Source: Acidobacteriota bacterium (lineage in GTDB: Bacteria > Acidobacteriota > Terriglobia > UBA7540). Taken from it: 61,261 nucleotides of DNA. Below are positions 8,963 through 16,026 of the stretch, in pieces. The notes beneath the pieces were generated by a model. It worked only from the letters and a program-made list of their open reading frames with translations. It was not told where the DNA came from and ran no database searches. Made by a program: the position numbers and the translations under genes. Where the stretch lies: the NCBI GenBank assembly GCA_021817045.1, contig JAKAWG010000022.1, positions 1 to 61,261 of the forward strand, in the 5' to 3' direction. Position 1 is the first letter of the stretch. Each line of letters opens with the position of its first letter.

Positions 8963-9074
8963 CCGCGAGCTCTATCGCGGCAGAGTTTGGGTCCTGCAGC
9001 TTGACCGCAGTCCCCAAAACCTTCTCTTCCCGTTTGAAGAGAAGGAACAAGACGGCTCTTCGCTCGAAGAGCCG
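8963..9074. repeat. Four consecutive hairpins upstream of the polymerase-like gene
   Basis: Within 112 non-coding bases there are four inverted repeats. (1) 8963-8968/8975-8980, 6 bp perfect, 6-base loop. (2) 8986-8991/9013-9018 plus 8994-8997/9007-9010, with a symmetrical TC/TC internal loop. (3) 9020-9029/9036-9045, 10 bp perfect, 6-base loop. (4) 9053-9061/9066-9074, 9 bp perfect, GCTC loop. Hairpins 3 and 4 share a CTCTTC/GAAGAG core. None is followed by a T-run, so ordinary terminators are unlikely. They could be an oriT, single-strand promoters or a structured leader. Confidence 0.8.
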
Positions 9075-9125
9075 AGAGACCAATCACCTTTCGGCACTGG
9101 CGAGCGTTGAGACCATGCGGCCTCG

Positions 9126-9168
9126 TAGCTCTCCCGTGCCCGAATACCCCAAAACAGGAGGAGAGCTA
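9126..9168 (+). promoter_or_regulatory. Inverted repeat covering the ribosome binding site
   Basis: TAGCTCTCC at 9126-9134 is perfectly complementary to GGAGAGCTA at 9160-9168. The 3' arm includes most of the GGAGGAG Shine-Dalgarno box (9157-9163) and the A of the ATG at 9168. In the mRNA this 9-bp stem with a 25-base loop would hide the start, so translation of the polymerase-like protein may be kept low or switched by a ligand, protein or upstream ribosome. Confidence 0.65.
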
Positions 9169-11936
9169 TGACGAACGGTCAAAACGGGGCAGCCCGCGTG
9201 CTCGCCCTCGAAATCAATCGCAACGGAGAGGTTACGAAGAAATTGAATCCACTCGACCGGGAACACGAACTGACGAATACCCTTCTCCACGGACTCTACC
9301 CTGGCATCGCTGTCGCCACGGTGGATGTTCCGCAGGAGGAACTTTCGCCCTTCGAACGCGCAACAGTTGAACAGGCGCTCGTAAGGCTAGAGTGGGAAAG
9401 ACAGAAGTTCGCGCTGATCGGTGCAAGCGGGTCGGCGAAGAACGGGAAGTTCTACGCCGTCGAGCCCAAGCACGAGCGGGAGATCGCTTCGCGCTTTGGA
9501 AGCTGGCCCGAAGCGGCAATGACCTATTTTGGCATTCTGGTTTCAGATTGCATCGTTCGCATCGAGAAATCGGATTGCCGGGTCCTTGTCGTCGAAGACC
9601 ACGAACTTGGAACAAACGATTGTCGCGGCTGGATTTCAGAGTCGCTATTCCGTGAATTGCAGATTGCTCAAAAGGCAAGCCTGCTCAAGCGGGAAATTGA
9701 GCGTCTTCGGAGGATCCATCCCAACCTTCCTGAAATCGAGATCGCACGGTCGGCAGAGAGAACCGTCCGCCGCCATGTGATCCCACCTCAAGCCTTCTAC
9801 CAATTCCGCCTCGCTTTCGAACGGACGCAAGCCAAAGGCTCGTTCAAGGTGATGACGGATGCGGTAGCCAGACCTCTCGATGCCGATATTATCCTGCCGG
9901 CATCCTCAGTCAAACCGGAATACAAGGGCAAGCCGGCGATTATCAGGTGGCTTACCGGCTCAGCCCGCTCATTCCGCGGCCCGGTCGTTCTCGGTATTCG
10001 CGAAGTTTCTCGGAACCTGGAATTCCGGGCAAGCTACACGCTCGTTGAGCACGCTCCGGCCGATTCGATTGAACTTGAGATCAAACCTTACGCGCTCAAC
10101 GAAATCGAAAAGGTTCGAGCGGCTTTTGAAGGGCGGAATTTCGAAGCCCTGTTCGAGCTGTTGGGGACTTCGGAAGCCCAAGCCGTCATCGGCGAAGATG
10201 ACGACCAAAGCCTCGATTCCGAGCACACCGGCATTGAGCACACGATTGTCGAAGCTGTGCTCAAGGCCGACCCCTCGGGGTACATGCTCAAACACCCATG
10301 GATCCATTCTCAGCTCGATCGCCTTCTGACCCGCTGGGCCTACAAAGTCTCAACCGCGGGAGGTTTGCGTCTGCCGGCATTCGCGCTTGCGGACGACGGC
10401 TTCCTGGTGGAGCACAACGGGGAGGTAATTTCTGGCTCTGACTGGATTCCACCGGACTACGGTTTGGTCAGCTTGGCCTCGAACCGGATGCTCTCGGTAC
10501 GGTATCCAATTCGGACCAAGGAAGACCTCCTACCCATCACCCGAATCACTGTCGAAGAAACGCTTGCCCTCCTCATGGAACACCTCCGCAAGGCCGGCTC
10601 GACCATGACAGGGCAGGAGGCCCTCGACCAGATCGTTGAATCTCAGCTTCGCCTGCGCGGGACCTTCACGATGCATTCGGGAACCGCCCGGCGAAACGGT
10701 GGGGACTACGACTTCGACTACATCTGCGTAGTTGAGTCGGAGAAATTCCCCCGCTGGATTGACGACCGCTTTAAGTACAAAGAGCGCCTCTCGAACCAGA
10801 AACAGAAACTCTCGAAGAAGCGCTCACCGTGGTGGAACCTGCCCCAGGTTGCAGTCATGGCCGCCAAAGGCAACTCCATTGGCTCGATCACGGACCTCAA
10901 GACCAGCGCCATGGCGGCTGGCCGGGGAGACCTTGTGGAAGAGCTTGCTTTCCAGCTTCAGGCTGCTCTCGATCAACTGAAGCACGGGACAGAGCCAGAC
11001 CGGGAGCGGATTGCCGCAATCCGCAAGGAAGTCGGGACTGCGGCGCCTTGGCTCAAGTGCAAACTCGCCCGACGAATTGACGAGCTGCCGCTTCACTTCG
11101 ACGGCCTCGCCCAAAGCGATGTCGTCGGAGAACTCTACAACTCCGTCCGGAAGGAAATCCATTCCTTCCTGTCGAAAGAAGAAACCCTTCTCCTTTCATC
11201 CTTCGGTGGACTGGTCGCCGGGGGCGAGTTCACGGAAGCGATGTTCGGGGAAGTCACCAAACTCAACCGGATTTACGCCCGCATGCTGGGGCGTGTCCGC
11301 AAGAAACACGAAGCCTACGTCGAGGCCGCGAAGCAGGCTGAAGCCGAATTCGAGCGCGTAAAGGACAACGCACGGAAGCGGAAAGAGGCCATCTTCAGGC
11401 TCAAGCAGGCGCGAGGGGCGCTTCGCCTCTACGAACGGGAAAAGTCCCGCGAGGAGATGAAATGCGTCATTTCGCTTGTCCGCAAGTGGGCTGAGAAGAA
11501 GACCGAAAACCGGCGCGGCTGGCTCCAGGCTTTGCACTCGAAGGTCTGTCAGGGCCAGGGGGTCGGATCGATTGTGTTCTACGCCTTTCCGCAGGAACTC
11601 GTGGACGGGATCGTGGAACGCACGGGCGGTCGGCCCATCATGGTTCGCGTTCCCGACTTGGCGGAAGGAGAAGTCGAAATCGGCCAGGACGGGGAGGTGT
11701 TCCTAGTGAGCCGATTTGAAGGACCCGACGGTGAATCCCATGAAAGGCGCATCCTCTATTTCCACATCACTGAGGACGGCAACCTTTACATGGACTCGAA
11801 AGACGGACGGCCGGTTTTGCTCGAAAAGGTACGGCCGTTCAAGGTCATTCCCGGCCAAAGCGAAATCCGAGACGGCATGCTGGTCATGCCCGGCACTGCC
11901 CAGCGGCCCGCCGTCCCGGTGCGTAAGGCCAACTGA
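9168..11936 (+). CDS. Putative single-subunit DPBB-type RNA polymerase (QDE-1/YonO-like)
   Basis: A 922-residue protein. Landmarks in order: a probable first barrel region (about 240-300), VRYPI at 444-448, resembling the RxP motif ahead of the active site; RRNGGDYDFDY at about 508-518 with Asp513, Asp515 and Asp517 placed like the DxDGD metal triad of RNA polymerase beta-prime and QDE-1-type polymerases; NSIGSIT near 565-572; and AALDQLKHG at 599-607, resembling the AVDxxKtG motif of cellular RNA-dependent RNA polymerases. Residues about 680-770 are strongly charged and helical. The Gly of DxDGD is Phe here. It sits in frame inside the T4SS operon and would copy DNA or RNA into RNA. The family call rests on motifs read by eye; templates and activity are unknown. 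Confidence 0.65.
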   Translation: MTNGQNGAARVLALEINRNGEVTKKLNPLDREHELTNTLLHGLYPGIAVATVDVPQEELSPFERATVEQALVRLEWERQKFALIGASGSAKNGKFYAVEPKHEREIASRFGSWPEAAMTYFGILVSDCIVRIEKSDCRVLVVEDHELGTNDCRGWISESLFRELQIAQKASLLKREIERLRRIHPNLPEIEIARSAERTVRRHVIPPQAFYQFRLAFERTQAKGSFKVMTDAVARPLDADIILPASSVKPEYKGKPAIIRWLTGSARSFRGPVVLGIREVSRNLEFRASYTLVEHAPADSIELEIKPYALNEIEKVRAAFEGRNFEALFELLGTSEAQAVIGEDDDQSLDSEHTGIEHTIVEAVLKADPSGYMLKHPWIHSQLDRLLTRWAYKVSTAGGLRLPAFALADDGFLVEHNGEVISGSDWIPPDYGLVSLASNRMLSVRYPIRTKEDLLPITRITVEETLALLMEHLRKAGSTMTGQEALDQIVESQLRLRGTFTMHSGTARRNGGDYDFDYICVVESEKFPRWIDDRFKYKERLSNQKQKLSKKRSPWWNLPQVAVMAAKGNSIGSITDLKTSAMAAGRGDLVEELAFQLQAALDQLKHGTEPDRERIAAIRKEVGTAAPWLKCKLARRIDELPLHFDGLAQSDVVGELYNSVRKEIHSFLSKEETLLLSSFGGLVAGGEFTEAMFGEVTKLNRIYARMLGRVRKKHEAYVEAAKQAEAEFERVKDNARKRKEAIFRLKQARGALRLYEREKSREEMKCVISLVRKWAEKKTENRRGWLQALHSKVCQGQGVGSIVFYAFPQELVDGIVERTGGRPIMVRVPDLAEGEVEIGQDGEVFLVSRFEGPDGESHERRILYFHITEDGNLYMDSKDGRPVLLEKVRPFKVIPGQSEIRDGMLVMPGTAQRPAVPVRKAN

Positions 11937-12005
11937 TGCACTTCCCCGGGAGGCTCAGAAATGAGCCTCCTGGGACTCTTGACGAATGAAAGGGAGGAAC
12001 AAAAC

Positions 12006-12878
12006 ATGGTGCGTTCTTTGATCGGATTACTTCTTCTGGCTGTCGCAGCCCCGTCCTGGGCGCAAAAGATCGTGACCGAAGCGCCGAATCGAAACCAGGT
12101 AATTCAGGTGCACACCGCCCTCAATCACCTGACGGTCATCGAAGCCGGTGAGCCGGTGGTGACCGTCGCAACCGGGAGCGACGCTTTCAAGGTCGAATGG
12201 CGAGGAAACAAAGTCTTCGTCGAACCAACGGAACCGGACCAGTCAACAAACCTTTTCATTTGGACACGAACTGGTCGGGTTAATTATGAACTTGATCCCG
12301 CCGGGCCGGTCGGGAGCATGGACTTCGCGATTGACCATCCGAAACCCGCGACGGCTTCGAACGCGGCAGAGCAAAAACCCAAACTGTCAAGCTCGAACAA
12401 TATGGTGAGTGACCCATCCGGCACCTTCTCTGAAATGAATTCGATGCTCGAAGGGCACCCGGTCCTGGACGAACAACTGAAGCCCGTCAAGAACCGGGTG
12501 AATGTCACCATCAGCGATCTGTTCGAGCACAAGGACACGCTTTTTATCCGTTACAAGATCCGCAACGATACGCGCGGCGCATTCTATCTCCGCGCGCCGA
12601 AGGTGGTGCTTTTGAGCGGCGCCCGCTCGTTCCAGTCACTCGTCGGCCGGGAAGACACACAGTTGAGCGAACGGGAGGCGGAGAGGCTCACCTTTCGGAC
12701 TTGGACTCCCTTGCAGGTGGTTGGCGGGAAAATGCAGTCAGCCAAAATTGTTCCCGGCGACGCTACTTCGGGAGTCGTGGAGGTAAAGCTTGCGCCCTCT
12801 CCGCAAACGCCGAGAGTTCTCCGATTTGAATTTGGCCCGGATGGCAGGGGCGTCGTTACAGCGACGCTTGTTCTGTGA
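12006..12878 (+). CDS. virB9: VirB9/CagX-like outer-membrane complex protein
   Basis: A 290-residue exported protein. The signal peptide (LIGLLLLAVAAPSWAQ) would be cut near residue 19. The VirB9 N-domain follows (VIQVHTALNHLTVIEAGEPV ... VFVEPTEPDQSTNLFIWTRTGRVNYEL), then a Ser/Lys-rich linker and a C-terminal beta domain, the part that in VirB9 contacts VirB7/VirB10. ATG 12006 is chosen over upstream ATG 11961 because AGGGAGG precedes it and the signal peptide then starts correctly. It resumes the T4SS series after the polymerase-like gene. Confidence 0.75.
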   Translation: MVRSLIGLLLLAVAAPSWAQKIVTEAPNRNQVIQVHTALNHLTVIEAGEPVVTVATGSDAFKVEWRGNKVFVEPTEPDQSTNLFIWTRTGRVNYELDPAGPVGSMDFAIDHPKPATASNAAEQKPKLSSSNNMVSDPSGTFSEMNSMLEGHPVLDEQLKPVKNRVNVTISDLFEHKDTLFIRYKIRNDTRGAFYLRAPKVVLLSGARSFQSLVGREDTQLSEREAERLTFRTWTPLQVVGGKMQSAKIVPGDATSGVVEVKLAPSPQTPRVLRFEFGPDGRGVVTATLVL

Positions 12879-12898
12879 CGGAAGGATGTGGCTGGCTT

Positions 12899-13141
12899 AT
12901 GGCAAAGCGGCGAGATGCAAAGATCGAAGTTCCGCAGCCGGGTTCACGCGATCTTTTCGTTGAGTATTTCAAGCACCGGCCCGACATTGGCTTCCGCAAA
13001 ATGCTTCTCGATATTGCCTCCGATCCTCCCAATCCCTTCAAGCCCTGGGAACCGCGAAAAGTGAAGAAAGGCTTTGCCGCGGTCGTGTTGTTCCTGCTGA
13101 TTGCTTGCGCGTGGTTTGGGTACTTCAGCCTGGCGAGATGA
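12899..13141 (+). CDS. Small single-span membrane protein in T4SS cluster
   Basis: An 80-residue protein: a soluble charged N-terminus with KHRPDIGFRKMLLDIASDPPNPFKPWEPRK, then one C-terminal membrane helix ending YFSLAR. ATG 12899 is taken as start with GGAAGGA 12 bases upstream; GTG 12875, overlapping the virB9 stop, is the alternative. No family recognised. Position suggests an accessory transfer protein. Confidence 0.6.
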   Translation: MAKRRDAKIEVPQPGSRDLFVEYFKHRPDIGFRKMLLDIASDPPNPFKPWEPRKVKKGFAAVVLFLLIACAWFGYFSLAR

Positions 13142-13145
13142 AGGG

Positions 13146-13412
13146 ATGATTGAAGCCGAAGAAAGAGAAACCCACTCCACCCTGCGGTTTGTCGTTCTTT
13201 TTTGCATGATGTCCGGCCTGCTGCTGTGGTCATTATTCCTAATCTCGAAGGATGTCTTCCTTGCCTTGGTCCCCACCCTCGTCGGTCCCTACTGCACCGA
13301 ATATTCGCAGATTCCTGTTCAAAGTTGGGGTTTAGCGTTCGCAGTGTTAGTGCCAATCCTCCTGGCGCTTCTCGCCGTTATCGCCGCTTTCCTAAAGGAG
13401 TTGCTGTCATGA
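13146..13412 (+). CDS. Small two-span membrane protein in T4SS cluster
   Basis: An 88-residue protein with two hydrophobic helices separated by a short loop containing a cysteine (GPYCTEYSQIP). It starts four bases after the previous stop and ends in an ATGA overlap with the coupling-protein gene, so it is coupled to both. ATG 13146 is preferred; the frame is open back to 13101 inside the previous gene. Possibly a membrane partner of the coupling protein; not recognised. Confidence 0.6.
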   Translation: MIEAEERETHSTLRFVVLFCMMSGLLLWSLFLISKDVFLALVPTLVGPYCTEYSQIPVQSWGLAFAVLVPILLALLAVIAAFLKELLS

Positions 13413-15085
13413 AACCTGCTTGGGATACACCTCGCAATTCGCCGCCGCTCGATATTAGCCCGGAAATTATCTTCGTCTTCGCCTTCGCCGCTCTCCTGCT
13501 TATCCTTTGTTATGTCGGCACGCACGCCTTCCATTTCACCGGCTCCCAGATGACGGAGATCTGCGGGGGTGTCGTCATTCTGGGACTCGGCAGCTTCTTT
13601 GCCGTCTGGTATCCCGCAACCGCAAAGTCGAGGCGAGAAAACCAGTGGCCGCATCCACCACTGGCCCTCAAGCCCATTCCTGACATGAAGCACTGCAAGA
13701 AAGCTTGGGCTGAAAACTCCGTTGTCCTCGGCTATGACGTTCACGGCCGGCCGTTCCTCTGGCCCGACCGCATCCGGGTGATGCAGGGGATCGTCCTCGG
13801 TATGACCGGCACGGGCAAGACAACCCTTCTCAAAAACATCATCAGCCAAGACCTCGCACGAACCATCGAGACCCCGGATGGCCTACGCCAGATTCCGATG
13901 GTCATCTTTGACGGCAAGGGCGACATGGAATTCTTCTACGACCTCCTGCCCCACATCCACCACGCCGGCCGGATGCACCAGCTTCGAGTTCTCAACCCCG
14001 CGCGCCCCGATATCTCGTTCCTCTATAACCCGTTCCATTGCTCCCACGAAGACTACATGGCCGTGGTCAATATGGTCTTCGGCTCATTCAACCTCCATGA
14101 CGAATTCTTCGCCAAGCACCAGCTGAACTACCTGGCCGATATCGTGCGCGTGCTCGTCTATACGGGCGCGAAGTTCAATTTCTACGACGTCCTGGTGATG
14201 GCGCTCGACGAGGAGGTTCTGAAGGAGCAGGTGGACAAAGCGCGGAATTTAATCACCCGCGACCGTTCGGTTTCAGGCCAGCGCAAGCTCAACTTCGATA
14301 TGTCGGTCAAAAACCTCTACCAGTCGCTCCAAGACCGCGAGCGTGTGCCGAAGATCCAGGGGCTGCTTAACGAGTGCATGACGTTCCTCGACGACGAGCT
14401 GTCAATTATCACCGGTCCTTACGAAGACCTGCTGTCGCTCGATGATGTCATTGACCAGAACTTGATCCTATTCGTCAGCCTGAACGTCAACAAGAATACC
14501 GAGCCCGTCCGCGCCCTGGGCAAGATGCTCCTGCAAAATCTCCAACTAGTCGTCGGAAAGCGATACGAGAAGGCCATGCCCCAAGACCCGGGAGATGTCA
14601 GAGATAGCCGAGGGAGTCGCGGCCCGCTCTTCAGCGTGATCCTGGATGAGTTTGCGCCGTTCGGCTACCAGAACTTCGCCCACATCTTGAACACCGCGCG
14701 GGGCACGAACACTGCCTTCCTCTTCTCCATGCAGAGCATCCCGCAATTGCTGCGCGTGGGCAAAGGCTTCAAAGAAGACGTGACCTCAGCTCCGAACACC
14801 ACCATCGTCTTCAAGACCCAGAACGAAGAAACGGCGCGCTACTTCCTCCAAGCCTCGGCGTTGCATCGCGTCCCCCGGCGGAGCGTTTCGCTTCGTGGCT
14901 GGCGAATGTTCGGGTACGAGCGGTTCGAGGCCACCGGCCGCGTGGTCGAAACTGAGCAGCTCGAAACCCGCGCGGCCGACTTCCACATCAAGAACCTTCC
15001 CAAAGGCCAGGTCGAGGTCCTAATGACGGACGAGAGTGAGGGAACCTTGCTCAGGTCGCTTCATGTCCGCGCGCTCGCCGAGTGA
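13409..15085 (+). CDS. virD4: VirD4/TraG-type coupling ATPase
   Basis: A 558-residue type IV coupling protein, which brings the relaxase-DNA complex to the secretion channel. Two N-terminal membrane helices (about 12-70) precede the ATPase core. Walker A is GMTGTGKTT, residues 131-139; Walker B is VILDEF with Asp413-Glu414; then a sensor-like MQSIPQL. The start overlaps the preceding stop (ATGA) and has AAAGGAG. Its 3' end overlaps the truncated S41 gene on the other strand by 25 bases, marking the edge of the T4SS block in this window. Confidence 0.88.
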   Translation: MKPAWDTPRNSPPLDISPEIIFVFAFAALLLILCYVGTHAFHFTGSQMTEICGGVVILGLGSFFAVWYPATAKSRRENQWPHPPLALKPIPDMKHCKKAWAENSVVLGYDVHGRPFLWPDRIRVMQGIVLGMTGTGKTTLLKNIISQDLARTIETPDGLRQIPMVIFDGKGDMEFFYDLLPHIHHAGRMHQLRVLNPARPDISFLYNPFHCSHEDYMAVVNMVFGSFNLHDEFFAKHQLNYLADIVRVLVYTGAKFNFYDVLVMALDEEVLKEQVDKARNLITRDRSVSGQRKLNFDMSVKNLYQSLQDRERVPKIQGLLNECMTFLDDELSIITGPYEDLLSLDDVIDQNLILFVSLNVNKNTEPVRALGKMLLQNLQLVVGKRYEKAMPQDPGDVRDSRGSRGPLFSVILDEFAPFGYQNFAHILNTARGTNTAFLFSMQSIPQLLRVGKGFKEDVTSAPNTTIVFKTQNEETARYFLQASALHRVPRRSVSLRGWRMFGYERFEATGRVVETEQLETRAADFHIKNLPKGQVEVLMTDESEGTLLRSLHVRALAE

Positions 15086-16026
15086 TGATTTACGAGCATC
15101 ACCACCCGCCCGTGGAAAGGTTGTGGCCCGAGTCCTTCGGTAACCACTGCGACTGAGCCCGCGACGCGCGCATAGCGCAAAGCAAGCCATATCAGGGCAA
15201 GCTTGGAGTGGGGGATTTTCCCAAAGCGGGGCAGTGCTTCCTTTTTGAATCCTTTTTCGGCCCTCGCGCGGGACAGGCTGTATCCGATGGGCTTCTTTTC
15301 GGGAGTGAGGTAACTCATCAACCGCAGGCCGCCAATGCCGCCGCCAGTGTTCCCTCGCATGTCCACGATCAGCCGGTCGCACTGCAACTCTCGAACCGCG
15401 CGATCAATGTCGCGGGCGAAGTCTATGCCCACGATTCCTGGGAACATCGTCACGCGCAGCAGGCCAATTCCATCGTCAAGTCTTCGGAACACGACGGCCT
15501 GCGGAGTATTGACGGGGTGCTTCTTCATTTTCGGCGAAGGGACATTCAAATCCAGCGACGCTTCCTTGCCATTACGCTTGAGAACAGTGATCCGCGTGGC
15601 CTGGCCCATCTTGAAAACTGGCTGCTTCGGCGGTCGTATATCCTCTTCACTCACTGCAATCAGCACGTCACCTGGCTCCAGGCCTGCGTTGTGCGCCGGT
15701 CCCCCTTCGTGGACGTCCAGAAACATCCAGCGCTCAGCGCCGGATACATCGCATTTGTCGAATGTCGCGTTAATCGAAAGGCGCGCCGGAATTGTCCGCG
15801 CACTCTGATGGAAGAACCCGGTGTGGCTGGTCTTTAACTGCGTGACCATCTCTTGCATTTCGCGTTCGAATTGCTCCGGCGTCTCGCTGTCAAGGACGCG
15901 AGCACGCCTCTCTTCGACGACAGCGTGCCAGTTCACGCCGTTCAGGTCTGGCTTGAAATGCTTCTTGTCCACCAGAGCGACGACTTTCTGGAATATATTT
16001 TCGCGTTCGGGGCGAGTGAGGTTCAT
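15061..16026 (-). CDS. S41-family peptidase with PDZ domain, C-terminally truncated
   Basis: A 321-residue protein of the C-terminal processing/tricorn-core S41 family. N-terminal helical part, a PDZ domain (about 110-180; EGGPAHNAGLEPGDVLIAVSEEDI), then the S41 core (RLIVDMRGNTGGG). The reading frame ends just after VNHHSASA, the catalytic-serine motif of this family, so the lysine-containing remainder is missing. No export signal is visible. It starts in an ATGA overlap with the CHAT gene stop, so the two formed one minus-strand operon. Truncation coincides with the end of the VirD4 gene, implying a rearrangement junction; the product is probably inactive. Confidence 0.75.
   Translation of the reverse strand: MNLTRPERENIFQKVVALVDKKHFKPDLNGVNWHAVVEERRARVLDSETPEQFEREMQEMVTQLKTSHTGFFHQSARTIPARLSINATFDKCDVSGAERWMFLDVHEGGPAHNAGLEPGDVLIAVSEEDIRPPKQPVFKMGQATRITVLKRNGKEASLDLNVPSPKMKKHPVNTPQAVVFRRLDDGIGLLRVTMFPGIVGIDFARDIDRAVRELQCDRLIVDMRGNTGGGIGGLRLMSYLTPEKKPIGYSLSRARAEKGFKKEALPRFGKIPHSKLALIWLALRYARVAGSVAVVTEGLGPQPFHGRVVMLVNHHSASART

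Noticed and set aside
9020..9074. Rho-independent terminators after the small gene at 8633
   Set aside because: The hairpins lack a following T-run and four occur in series, which is not terminator-like.
15208..15837. 209-codon plus-strand frame opposite the S41 gene
   Set aside because: No ribosome binding site and no family resemblance; the minus strand has a clear PDZ/S41 sequence.
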